Below are positions 1 through 6,170 of a stretch of DNA of 8,002 bases, one piece after another; positions within the stretch are counted from its first letter, which is position 1, and each line of letters begins with the position of its first letter. Below the pieces are notes generated by a model. It had not been told where the DNA came from, did not search any database, and saw only the letters and a program-made list of their open reading frames with translations. The stretch covers positions 1 through 8,002 of the forward strand of contig JAFAAJ010000339.1 in NCBI GenBank assembly GCA_023426625.1. Reading direction: 5' to 3'. The translations under genes and the position numbers were made by a program. The DNA comes from Bacteroidota bacterium (GTDB lineage: Bacteria; Bacteroidota; Bacteroidia; Flavobacteriales; Weeksellaceae).

Positions 1-326
1 GAATGGAGGTTTATACGGCTGTTTATGACGGTAAAACAGGGAATGAGATGTCGGAAACCGAAGCTAAGATCTTGGATGAGTTTTCTTTTGAGGAATTCAA
101 GGATAAAAAAGTAATCTTTGTAGGGGATGGCGCTAAAAAAGCAAAAGAGATTTTACAGCTTCCGAATGCAGCATATAATGACAGCATCTACCCTTCTGCT
201 CAATATCTGATCAAAAAGACAGCAGAAAAAATAAAGGAGAAAGATTTTGAAGATATAGCCTACTTTGAGCCGTTTTATTTAAAAGATTTCCACGGTGTAA
301 AGAAAAAAAAATCAACAGATAACTAA
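1..326 (+). CDS. tsaB: TsaB (YeaZ-like), tRNA t6A biosynthesis protein, C-terminal part
   Basis: TsaB is a non-catalytic actin-fold partner of TsaD. With TsaE it forms the cytoplasmic complex that transfers threonylcarbamoyl to adenosine-37 of ANN-decoding tRNAs. The window opens inside the gene. The two bases before the first ATG can complete an Arg codon, and the visible protein begins with the internal TsaB segment (R)MEVYTAVYD, so that ATG is not the true start. About 107 residues remain, roughly the second half of a protein usually near 220 residues. Further support comes from the VGDGAKK stretch and the C-terminal YFEPFYLKDF, the usual end of TsaB in flavobacteria, followed by a Lys-rich tail. 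The catalytic ATPase residues of this complex lie in TsaD, so none are expected here. The gene converges on porW and ends just before a hairpin terminator. Family assignment is by motif recognition only. Confidence 0.88.
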   Translation, partial: MEVYTAVYDGKTGNEMSETEAKILDEFSFEEFKDKKVIFVGDGAKKAKEILQLPNAAYNDSIYPSAQYLIKKTAEKIKEKDFEDIAYFEPFYLKDFHGVKKKKSTDN

Positions 327-327
327 A

Positions 328-354
328 AAAAGCGAAGATCAATTCTTCGCTTTT
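328..354. terminator. Bidirectional Rho-independent terminator between tsaB and porW
   Basis: A perfect 11-bp stem is formed by AAAAGCGAAGA (from 328) and TCTTCGCTTTT (to 354), around a 5-base TCAAT loop. The A-run before it and the T-run after it give a U-tract in both directions. It starts 2 bases after the tsaB stop and ends 5 bases before the porW stop, so it can end transcripts of both convergent genes. Confidence 0.85.
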
Positions 355-359
355 CTATT

Positions 360-2948
360 TTATTTAGGTTTTGCAGGAGTCGCTTTTACAGAATCATTAA
401 TGATGGCTTCATTATTCAAATTCTTATTGATTTGCTTTTGTTGTGTCGGTTGATTCGGAACCTGATTCATAGGTTGTCCGCTAAAGTTACCACTTGGATT
501 TTGAGGTGTAACATTCTCTTTATTCTGAGAAGCCTGCGTATTCCCCGGATTTTGAGGAATCGCATTTCCTTTCTGATCGGTAGGCTGGAATTTAAGTTCA
601 CTTTTCAGATAATTGAGCATTTCCTTGGCTTTTATTCCTTCAGGTGTTTTGGAATAATTCAGAGCGATCTGTTCCAATTGCAGGATCATCACCTCTTTTC
701 CGCTTGTTTTCCCTGCATTGAAGGCGTTCAACAGATACAATTTAGGAACTAATGCATCTTTTGGATATTTTTGAATGGCCTGTTCAATCACTCCCCTGCT
801 TTCTTCAAACTTTTCGGACTCAAATAAAGCATAGGCTCTTTTGTATTCATTTTCTACATCCTCCGAAGATTTCACAAATGAATTGTTCTTAGGATTTCTG
901 GCAAATTCAGCGTACGAAGTATACGGATAGTCCGTTAACAGGATTTGTTTGGCTCTTTCTCCTGCCTGCGGACTTTTTTCGTAATTCATGGCAAATATCT
1001 CGTATAATGCCTGTAACATTACTTTTTCTTCCGGCTTATTGTCTACAAGATCATACAAGGTTTTTGTAGCTAAAGGCGTATTGGTAAAATAATTCTGATA
1101 CATGATACCCAGTCCTAATGAAGCTGTATCTCTATCCTTTTTTAACTGACCCAGCTTTGCTGCATCCGTAGGAATCTGTTCAATATAATATGCTGCTTCA
1201 AAACGTCTTGGATTAGGTGTGGAAACAATTCCCAAAGCTTCATTTTTAAGGTCTTCAATAGAACTCATTTTTTTAGAATAACGCCAGTTATCCGAAAGCG
1301 CTCTGTCTCCCCAAACCTGTTTGAAGGTAGAAGATCCTTTACTTACCGTATTCATATTTCCGAAATAGAATCCTTTTGTAGCCGTTCCGAAATCTTCAAA
1401 AGAATTTCCTCCGCTGGCAAAAATTGAATTGGAACTATAATCACCGGTATCGAAACCTTTGCTTCTTTCTGCACGTTTTCTTTCCAGTTCTTCTTTCGCT
1501 TCCTTGGTTTTTAATTTTTCAATATGTTTGGCAAAGTAATCATTTTTTTGAGCGTCAGTCATTTTTGCCAGAGCAAGAATACTGTCGTTTTTTCTGATCA
1601 GATAATAATTTTTGGAGACTTTTTTGATATTTTGAGCCTGATCCTTCAAAAGAAGTTTGGAAGGTTCGTACGTCATGGCAACAAGCGCAGAATCATAATA
1701 TGTTCCGGCTCCTATATAATCATTTTTTTCAAGATAAGATTTCCCGATTTCGTAGTAAGTAAGACCACGAACCTGCGGATCAGAAACTTTTTCCATTAAG
1801 GATTTTCTGAAAAACTCCTGTGCTTCCTCCTTTTTACCTGCCTTATTCGCCATTAAACCTAAAGCATAATAAAATTCATTCTTTCGGGAGCCATAAGTTC
1901 CTTTTTTACTGATGTCTTCCAGATATTTTCTTGCTCCGCTGTAATCTCCTTTTCCGTTATACGTTTTTGCGATCTCGATCTGGGATTTTACTTCGAACTC
2001 AAAGTCGTTGGCATATTTATAAGCTGCTAAAAAACTTTCTCTTGCCTGTTCATTTCTTCCCAATTCTGATAAAACCTGACCTCTGAGATAAGCAATTCTG
2101 CTCTTTAATTTTCTATTGCTGTTCAGTTCAAAAGCTCTGTCCAGTTCTTTAGCCGCTTCTTCTTTTTTTCCTGAATCCAGAAGGGTTTCGGCATTGTAAA
2201 TGCTTAATAGCTTGTCATATGTTTTATCAATTCCTTCTGCTTTTAATTTGGCAAAATTCTCAGCAGCTCTGTGATAATCTTTCATCTGGGCATAAGCAAC
2301 CCCCTGATAAATTTTTGCCAAAGGAATCCTTTTATCCTCTTTCATATGGGTGAAAACATAGTTCAGGGCATCCAGTGCTTCCAAAGATTTATTCTGGTAA
2401 ATTCTGGATTGTACAAGGATCATATAAGCATCAAAGATCTTCTTATTTTTTTCTTCTCCGTTTTTGATCACAGAGTATTTATTGATGGCTTTTAGAGCTT
2501 TTGCTTCAGCAATCTGGAGCGGTGTAGCTCCTTTTGTTTCACTTTCTGTTCCATCTTCTCCAAGCATTGCATTGGCTTGTGCACTTATATCGGGCATTCC
2601 GGGAGGTACTCCGGGAGCAGTTCTTCCGTTGCTGTTTTTAGCTGAGGCTCTGTTCACTTCCGCCATTTTCATAGAGTTTTCCGCAAAAGCGGAAGACTGT
2701 CCCAGATCACTTCCCAAAGGCTGATCTTCATAAGTAAGAATAGGAATATAAGGGGCATAAAAATTATCCTTATGTCCTTTATCCCTACTCGTGAACTCAC
2801 TGTTTAATGCGTCTTTAGCATTAAAAAGGGTATTGTAGTATGTGGAAAATCCTTTCATGAACTTTGATCTCTGTTCCGGCTTCTTTACTTTCGTACCGCA
2901 GGACACCAAGATGCATGTTGTTAAAAGGAATAAAATATTCTTTTTCAT
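360..2948 (-). CDS. porW: PorW/SprE-type TPR lipoprotein of type IX secretion and gliding
   Basis: An 862-residue lipoprotein matching the PorW (Porphyromonas) / SprE (Flavobacterium) family. These proteins are needed for type IX secretion and, in gliding species, for motility. The N-terminus is a lipoprotein signal with lipobox L14-V15-S16 and C17 as the lipidated residue. The next segment, near residues 25-75 (FMKGFSTYYNTLFNAKDAL, then YAPYIPILTYED), is a hallmark of the family. Residues ~100-140 form a low-complexity linker. Repeated helical pairs that look like TPRs span ~170-440. A charged, probably coiled-coil helix follows at ~465-498, and a second TPR-like block at ~640-785. The last ~70 residues are rich in Gln, Asn and Pro and look disordered. 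The length is close to that known for SprE. Anchorage to the periplasmic face of the envelope is inferred from the lipobox. The start ATG gives the lipoprotein signal directly. No Bacteroidota -7 box precedes it, so it may share the transcript of the maf block. Confidence 0.9.
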   Translation of the reverse strand: MKKNILFLLTTCILVSCGTKVKKPEQRSKFMKGFSTYYNTLFNAKDALNSEFTSRDKGHKDNFYAPYIPILTYEDQPLGSDLGQSSAFAENSMKMAEVNRASAKNSNGRTAPGVPPGMPDISAQANAMLGEDGTESETKGATPLQIAEAKALKAINKYSVIKNGEEKNKKIFDAYMILVQSRIYQNKSLEALDALNYVFTHMKEDKRIPLAKIYQGVAYAQMKDYHRAAENFAKLKAEGIDKTYDKLLSIYNAETLLDSGKKEEAAKELDRAFELNSNRKLKSRIAYLRGQVLSELGRNEQARESFLAAYKYANDFEFEVKSQIEIAKTYNGKGDYSGARKYLEDISKKGTYGSRKNEFYYALGLMANKAGKKEEAQEFFRKSLMEKVSDPQVRGLTYYEIGKSYLEKNDYIGAGTYYDSALVAMTYEPSKLLLKDQAQNIKKVSKNYYLIRKNDSILALAKMTDAQKNDYFAKHIEKLKTKEAKEELERKRAERSKGFDTGDYSSNSIFASGGNSFEDFGTATKGFYFGNMNTVSKGSSTFKQVWGDRALSDNWRYSKKMSSIEDLKNEALGIVSTPNPRRFEAAYYIEQIPTDAAKLGQLKKDRDTASLGLGIMYQNYFTNTPLATKTLYDLVDNKPEEKVMLQALYEIFAMNYEKSPQAGERAKQILLTDYPYTSYAEFARNPKNNSFVKSSEDVENEYKRAYALFESEKFEESRGVIEQAIQKYPKDALVPKLYLLNAFNAGKTSGKEVMILQLEQIALNYSKTPEGIKAKEMLNYLKSELKFQPTDQKGNAIPQNPGNTQASQNKENVTPQNPSGNFSGQPMNQVPNQPTQQKQINKNLNNEAIINDSVKATPAKPK

Positions 2949-2969
2949 TATTCAATATAACTCGCTAAT

Positions 2970-2990
2970 CTGCTTTTTATTATAAAGCAG
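2970..2990. repeat. Inverted repeat in the maf-porW gap
   Basis: A 7-bp perfect inverted repeat, CTGCTTT and AAAGCAG, encloses a 7-base AT loop. In the direction of transcription (minus strand) no T-run follows it, so it does not look like a terminator. It would sit in the leader of porW, ending 21 bases before the start codon, and could affect mRNA stability or translation, or bind a protein. It may also be chance in an AT-rich gap. Confidence 0.35.
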
Positions 2991-3034
2991 TTTGATGATT
3001 CTGTAAAAATAGTAAATTTTTATATTGAAAAATA

Positions 3035-3589
3035 TTATATTTCTTTCAGAATTTTGTAAACTAAGTGGGTAGGAAGCCCCATTATGGTATAGAAACTTCC
3101 ATTCATTTTTTTAATTTTAGCCATTCCCAGCCATTCTTGGATGCCATAGCTTCCTGCTTTATCAAAAGGCTTATATTTCTGAACGTAATAATCTGCCTCA
3201 TCATCGGATATTTCATCAAATTCCACATCAGCAATATCGGTTTCGGTAAATGTTCTTTCAGGTGTTTTAATGGTGATTCCGGTATACACCTGATGTATTT
3301 TTCCTGAAAGCGTCTGAAGCATGTTTTTGGCATCGGCTTCATCTGTTGGTTTTCCAAGAACCCGACCATCAATAGCGACGATGGTATCGGCAGTGATAAG
3401 AACTTCACCATCCTGTAGGATTCCGTATGTATCAGCTTTTAATAAAGATAAATAAGCGGCTGCTTTTTCTATTTCTATATTGTCCGGAATGATCTCTTCA
3501 CAGTCTATTTTTACGACTTCAAAATCAAACCCCAAACCGGATAATAGCTCTTTTCTTCTGGGAGACTGTGAGGCTAAAAGTATTTTCAT
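3035..3589 (-). CDS. maf: Maf family nucleoside triphosphate pyrophosphatase (YhdE type)
   Basis: Maf proteins are cytoplasmic enzymes that hydrolyse nucleoside triphosphates, including modified or non-canonical ones, to the monophosphate and pyrophosphate. The 184-residue length is normal. The N-terminal signature LASQSPRRKELL (residues 5-16) holds the phosphate-binding Ser and Arg residues. ITADTIV carries the presumed catalytic Asp68, and VLGKP (78-81) and LSGKIHQVYTG follow as expected. The segment DKAGSYGIQ (143-151) has the Gln typical of the YhdE subgroup, known for dTTP and UTP hydrolysis, rather than the YceF (m7GTP) subgroup. Substrate preference is therefore an inference from that motif. 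The gene begins 8 bases after the KdsC-like gene ends, so the two are probably co-transcribed. The start codon puts the signature at the very N-terminus, as in other Maf proteins. Confidence 0.95.
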   Translation of the reverse strand: MKILLASQSPRRKELLSGLGFDFEVVKIDCEEIIPDNIEIEKAAAYLSLLKADTYGILQDGEVLITADTIVAIDGRVLGKPTDEADAKNMLQTLSGKIHQVYTGITIKTPERTFTETDIADVEFDEISDDEADYYVQKYKPFDKAGSYGIQEWLGMAKIKKMNGSFYTIMGLPTHLVYKILKEI

Positions 3590-3597
3590 GCTAAAAT

Positions 3598-4116
3598 TTA
3601 AACAGATTGCGTATTATCATCATGCCATTTTCCCTGGACTTTCATTACCTGCTCAATTACATCGCGTACTGCCCCGCTTCCACCCTGCTTCGGGGAAATG
3701 TAATCGGCAATTTCTTTGATCTCGGGAACTGCATTTTCAGGACATGAAGCAATTGCGGAATTTTCCATGATGTGTAGATCAGGAATATCATCACCCATTG
3801 TTAAAATCTCTTCGTTTTTAAGATTGTATTTCTTTTTAAAATCTTCGAAATCAGCCATTTTATCATGAGATTTTGGATAATAATCCTGAATTCCAAGGTA
3901 ACTGATCCTGTGTTGTACCATTTCATCGTTTCCACCGGTGATCACTCCTATTAAATAATTGTTTTTTAAGGCTTTCACTACCGCATATCCGTCCAGAACA
4001 TTCATTACCCTGCACATATTTCCGCCGGGAAGAAGATAAACACTTCCATCTGTGAAAACGCCGTCCACATCAAAAACAAATGCTTTGATATTCTTTAATT
4101 TTTCTTTATAGCTCAT
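3598..4116 (-). CDS. kdsC: KdsC-like HAD phosphatase (Kdo-8-phosphate phosphatase)
   Basis: A 172-residue HAD enzyme of the KdsC group. KdsC removes phosphate from 3-deoxy-D-manno-octulosonate 8-phosphate to give Kdo, needed for the inner core of LPS. Motif I is DVDGV with nucleophile D16 and acid/base D18, followed by the TDG typical of the family. Motif II is T60-G-G. The motif III Lys is probably K86 in SHDKMADF. Motif IV is GDDIPD (108-113), binding Mg2+. The conserved GGSGAVRDV near residue 145 is the KdsC C-terminal signature. There is no cap domain; such enzymes act as tetramers. Where E. coli KdsC has SGRxS after strand 2, this protein has TGGND, as I recall for other Bacteroidota members. 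Its substrate could therefore be a related sugar-acid phosphate, although Kdo-8-P is the simplest reading. The start overlaps the end of the DUF2520 gene by 11 bases, suggesting translational coupling. Confidence 0.85.
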   Translation of the reverse strand: MSYKEKLKNIKAFVFDVDGVFTDGSVYLLPGGNMCRVMNVLDGYAVVKALKNNYLIGVITGGNDEMVQHRISYLGIQDYYPKSHDKMADFEDFKKKYNLKNEEILTMGDDIPDLHIMENSAIASCPENAVPEIKEIADYISPKQGGSGAVRDVIEQVMKVQGKWHDDNTQSV

Positions 4117-4855
4117 ACATTTTTTTAATAGAATGATTCATTGTTTTATAAATCTCCAGGCTTTCTCCCTGCAATAACTGTTCATGCAACTGCAAAACCC
4201 TTATATCGTTCCTCACGGCAGGTCCGGTTTGTGCCAATTTAGGTTCAATTTCATAGATTTTCTGAACCGTTTCATCAATTAACGGCAAAAAATAATCAAA
4301 TGGGATCTGTTGGGAATCGGAGATTTCTTTAGCTCTTGAAAAAAGATGATTTACAAAATTACAGGCAAAAACGGCTGTAAGATGAATGTATTTTCTCTTT
4401 TCATGGTTGCTTTCCATTACATTTTCTGAAATTTTAGAAGCAATTTCAAAAAGTAATTCCTTATCAGCTTCGTTTTCTGATTCTATGAAGAAAGGAATTT
4501 TCGTATAATTCAGCTCTTTAGATTTTGAGAAGGTCTGTAAAGGATAAAAACTGGCCTTTCTGTACTCCCCCGTTAAAATTTCTTTGGGTAAAGATCCTGA
4601 AGTATGTACAACGAGACAATTCTTTTTTGTGATAAGTTTGGAAACCTCTTCCACGGAATTGTCACTTACACAAATGATATAAAGATCGGCATCTTCCAAT
4701 TTTTGAGTAGAACAAGGAATATGCAGTTCTTTGGAGATTTCTTGTACGGCCATCTCATTCCTTCCGAATATTTGCGCTAAAGGTATATTGTTGAGAACAA
4801 AAGCTTTTGCCAGGTGATAGGCAACATTTCCGGAACCTATAATTACAGTTTGCAT
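4106..4855 (-). CDS. Rossmann-fold protein with DUF2520 C-terminal domain
   Basis: A 249-residue cytoplasmic protein built like an NAD(P)-dependent dehydrogenase of the 6-phosphogluconate/ProC type, of unknown substrate. The N-terminus VIIGSGNVAYHLA (residues 4-16) is a dinucleotide-binding GxGNxA loop. A predicted Rossmann domain extends to about 120, with IICVSD (60-65), HTSGSLP (84-90) and FYPLQTFS (103-110). The second half is the helical DUF2520 domain, with HLTAVFACNFVNHL (158-171) and TGPAVRND (210-217). This two-domain pattern is common in Bacteroidota and usually carries no functional name. It is the first gene of the minus-strand block, overlaps the KdsC-like gene by 11 bases, and is followed by maf. 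That proximity does not by itself point to a shared pathway. A TAnnTTTG box lies only 4 bases before the ATG, so the mRNA may be nearly leaderless. Confidence 0.9.
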   Translation of the reverse strand: MQTVIIGSGNVAYHLAKAFVLNNIPLAQIFGRNEMAVQEISKELHIPCSTQKLEDADLYIICVSDNSVEEVSKLITKKNCLVVHTSGSLPKEILTGEYRKASFYPLQTFSKSKELNYTKIPFFIESENEADKELLFEIASKISENVMESNHEKRKYIHLTAVFACNFVNHLFSRAKEISDSQQIPFDYFLPLIDETVQKIYEIEPKLAQTGPAVRNDIRVLQLHEQLLQGESLEIYKTMNHSIKKMYEL

Positions 4856-4859
4856 CTAA

Positions 4860-4867
4860 CAAAGATA
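4860..4867 (-). promoter_or_regulatory. -7 box of the DUF2520-kdsC-maf transcript
   Basis: On the minus strand the sequence reads TATCTTTG, an exact match to the Bacteroidota -7 consensus TAnnTTTG. Only TTAG separates it from the ATG at 4855, so transcription would start at or next to the start codon. I see no TTG at the expected distance upstream for a -33 box, which lowers confidence. Confidence 0.5.
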
Positions 4868-4883
4868 AGGTTTTTGATATGAT

Positions 4884-4910
4884 TTTGGAAGACAGGAGCG
4901 AAGTAAGAGG
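4884..4910. repeat. Purine-rich segment, possible remnant of a dispersed repeat
   Basis: On the plus strand this run is almost pure G and A after its first bases (GGAAGACAGGAGCGAAG), unlike the AT-rich sequence around it. It resembles the GGAAGACGGAAG-type spacers I recall between genes in Chryseobacterium and relatives. No second copy exists in the window, so this is recall and inference only. Confidence 0.2.
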
Positions 4911-4974
4911 CACACAGGGTTTGAATATCTGTTTGTTGGCGGAAAGTATTGAATTTGTCTTGTAACTGTCTGAT

Positions 4975-5013
4975 AATATTTTAATATTTGGACTAAAAAT
5001 TGAATATTTTAAT
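4975..5013. repeat. 11-bp direct repeat upstream of the sigma gene
   Basis: AATATTTTAAT occurs at 4975-4985 and again at 5003-5013, 28 bases apart. The second copy begins directly after the proposed -33 TTG (5000-5002) and lies inside the promoter spacer. It could be a regulator site or an AT-rich upstream element. In sequence this AT-rich, chance repetition is also possible. Confidence 0.35.
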
Positions 5014-5033
5014 TTAACTTTTAGATATTTTTG
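5000..5033 (+). promoter_or_regulatory. Promoter of the ECF sigma operon
   Basis: A TTG at 5000-5002 and TATTTTTG at 5026-5033 fit the Bacteroidota pattern TTG-N17-23-TAnnTTTG, with a 23-base spacer at the upper limit. The expected transcript start is about 5038-5040, giving a leader of roughly 20 bases before the sigma ATG at 5059. Confidence 0.55.
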
Positions 5034-5058
5034 TAATCCAAAACAATGAAAGCATCTT

Positions 5059-5610
5059 ATGAAGATTAAAGACGCGGAGATTATTGCACTGATGCAGAAT
5101 CCACGGACCCAGGAAAAAGGGTTGCGTGCGTTGATGGATGCTTATCAAAGTAGATTGTATTGGCATATAAGAAGAATAATTGTGGATGGTGATCTTGCTC
5201 AGGATACATTGCAGGAAACATTCATTAAAGCATATCAGAATTTTCATCAGTTCAAGAGTGATAGTCAGCTGTATACATGGTTATACAGAATTGCTACCAA
5301 TGAAGCATTACAGCAGATCAACAAACTAAAAAAAATGCAGAAAACAGATGAAGATCCCTCCTATTATATGCAAAACCTTGTAGCCGATAATGTGGAAAGA
5401 GATGCAGAGGAAATACAGATTTTACTACAGAACGCCATACAAAGCCTGCCGGAAAAGCAGAAACTGGTATTTATGATGAGGTATTATGATGATCTTCCTT
5501 ACGAAGATATCTCCAAAATTGTGGACATGTCCGTAGGAACGTTAAAGACGAATTATCATTATGCCAAACAAAAAATAGAAGAATATGTTAAAGAAAATTA
5601 CGAAAGATAA
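5059..5610 (+). CDS. ECF-type RNA polymerase sigma factor
   Basis: A 183-residue alternative sigma factor with only the two domains of the ECF group. Region 2 covers about residues 23-92. It includes the core-binding helix DLAQDTLQETFIKAY (45-59) and the -10-recognition segment FKSDSQLYTWLYRIATNEAL (65-84). After an acidic linker (~93-118), region 4 spans about 120-175. It has the usual LPEKQKLVFMMRYYDDLPYEDIS entry and a helix-turn-helix near 147-171 that reads the -35 element. There is no extra C-terminal domain. A short ATG frame (5046-5069) overlaps the start in another frame; the 5059 start is chosen because it gives a normal ECF N-terminus. The next gene, 17 bases on, encodes a membrane protein that is probably its anti-sigma factor, so release by an envelope signal is likely. 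Its regulon cannot be told from this window. Confidence 0.95.
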   Translation: MKIKDAEIIALMQNPRTQEKGLRALMDAYQSRLYWHIRRIIVDGDLAQDTLQETFIKAYQNFHQFKSDSQLYTWLYRIATNEALQQINKLKKMQKTDEDPSYYMQNLVADNVERDAEEIQILLQNAIQSLPEKQKLVFMMRYYDDLPYEDISKIVDMSVGTLKTNYHYAKQKIEEYVKENYER

Positions 5611-5627
5611 TTTTTTGAAAAGCAAAG

Positions 5628-6164
5628 ATGAAAGAGTTTAACTTAGACAACTTAGAGCGTAAAAACATCTATAAAGTTCCTGATAATTTATTTGAAAATA
5701 TTCAGGAAAGAGTAATGAATGATGTAAAAGCGAATAAAAAAGCCCCTGTTTTTAAACTGTATTGGGGTTATGCAGTTGCGGCTGCAGTCGCTTTGATCTT
5801 CGGTATTACTTTTGTTTTTAACTGGCAGACGGATGCAACAACTGGCATGGATGATCAGAAAATCTATGTTCAGAATCAAGAAGCAAAAACTGAAAGTGAA
5901 ATAGCTTACGAAACTTTAAAGGCAGATTTAACTTCCGTTGAAAAAAGCAATCAAATAGTTGAAAGACAGCATAATGAAACCCGAATTTATGCGCAGGAAA
6001 ATTCAGCTAAAAAAGATAAGACGATCACTACGGAAACTGTAAAAGCAGTTTCAAAACAAGAAGAAACTCAAATGAACGAGTATCTGGATTCTTTCACCAA
6101 TTCTGAAATTGCAGAATTGGCAAGCAATTCAACTCAGGATGTTTATTTGGATCTATATAACTAA
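5628..6164 (+). CDS. Single-pass membrane protein, probable anti-sigma factor
   Basis: A 178-residue protein that I assign mainly from structure and position. Residues 1-43 are charged and predicted cytoplasmic, with a helical stretch (VPDNLFENIQERVMNDV) where an anti-sigma factor would grip sigma. One transmembrane segment lies at about 45-64 (LYWGYAVAAAVALIFGITFV). The rest, ~65-178, is polar, rich in Glu, Thr, Ser and Lys, and predicted periplasmic, ending in an acidic segment (MNEYLDSFTNSEIAELA). The protein has no cysteine, so it lacks the HxxxCxxC zinc motif of the ZAS class of anti-sigma factors. It sits between the sigma gene (17 bases before) and an exported sensor-like protein (6 bases after), the usual middle position for an anti-sigma gene. 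I recognise no named domain in the periplasmic part. A simple membrane protein of other function remains possible. Confidence 0.75.
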   Translation: MKEFNLDNLERKNIYKVPDNLFENIQERVMNDVKANKKAPVFKLYWGYAVAAAVALIFGITFVFNWQTDATTGMDDQKIYVQNQEAKTESEIAYETLKADLTSVEKSNQIVERQHNETRIYAQENSAKKDKTITTETVKAVSKQEETQMNEYLDSFTNSEIAELASNSTQDVYLDLYN

Positions 6165-6170
6165 AGGAAG

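Noticed and set aside
3..326. ATG at position 3 as the true start of the first gene
   Set aside because: The first residues match the interior of TsaB and the two preceding bases fit an Arg codon, so the gene begins outside the window.
2464..2724. Plus-strand frames over porW (also 432-752, 1524-1799, 2271-2495)
   Set aside because: All lie inside the well-supported porW gene on the other strand and show no family motif.
3103..3411. Minus-strand frame within maf in another reading frame
   Set aside because: Lies wholly within maf, whose protein has all the Maf signatures; this frame shows none.
4879..4965. 28-codon plus-strand frame in the divergent gap
   Set aside because: No promoter or recognisable protein features, and it covers the minus-strand promoter and the GA-rich segment; it looks like chance.
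5014..5247. Minus-strand frame over the start of the sigma gene
   Set aside because: It overlaps the sigma promoter and region 2 coding sequence and has no recognisable features.
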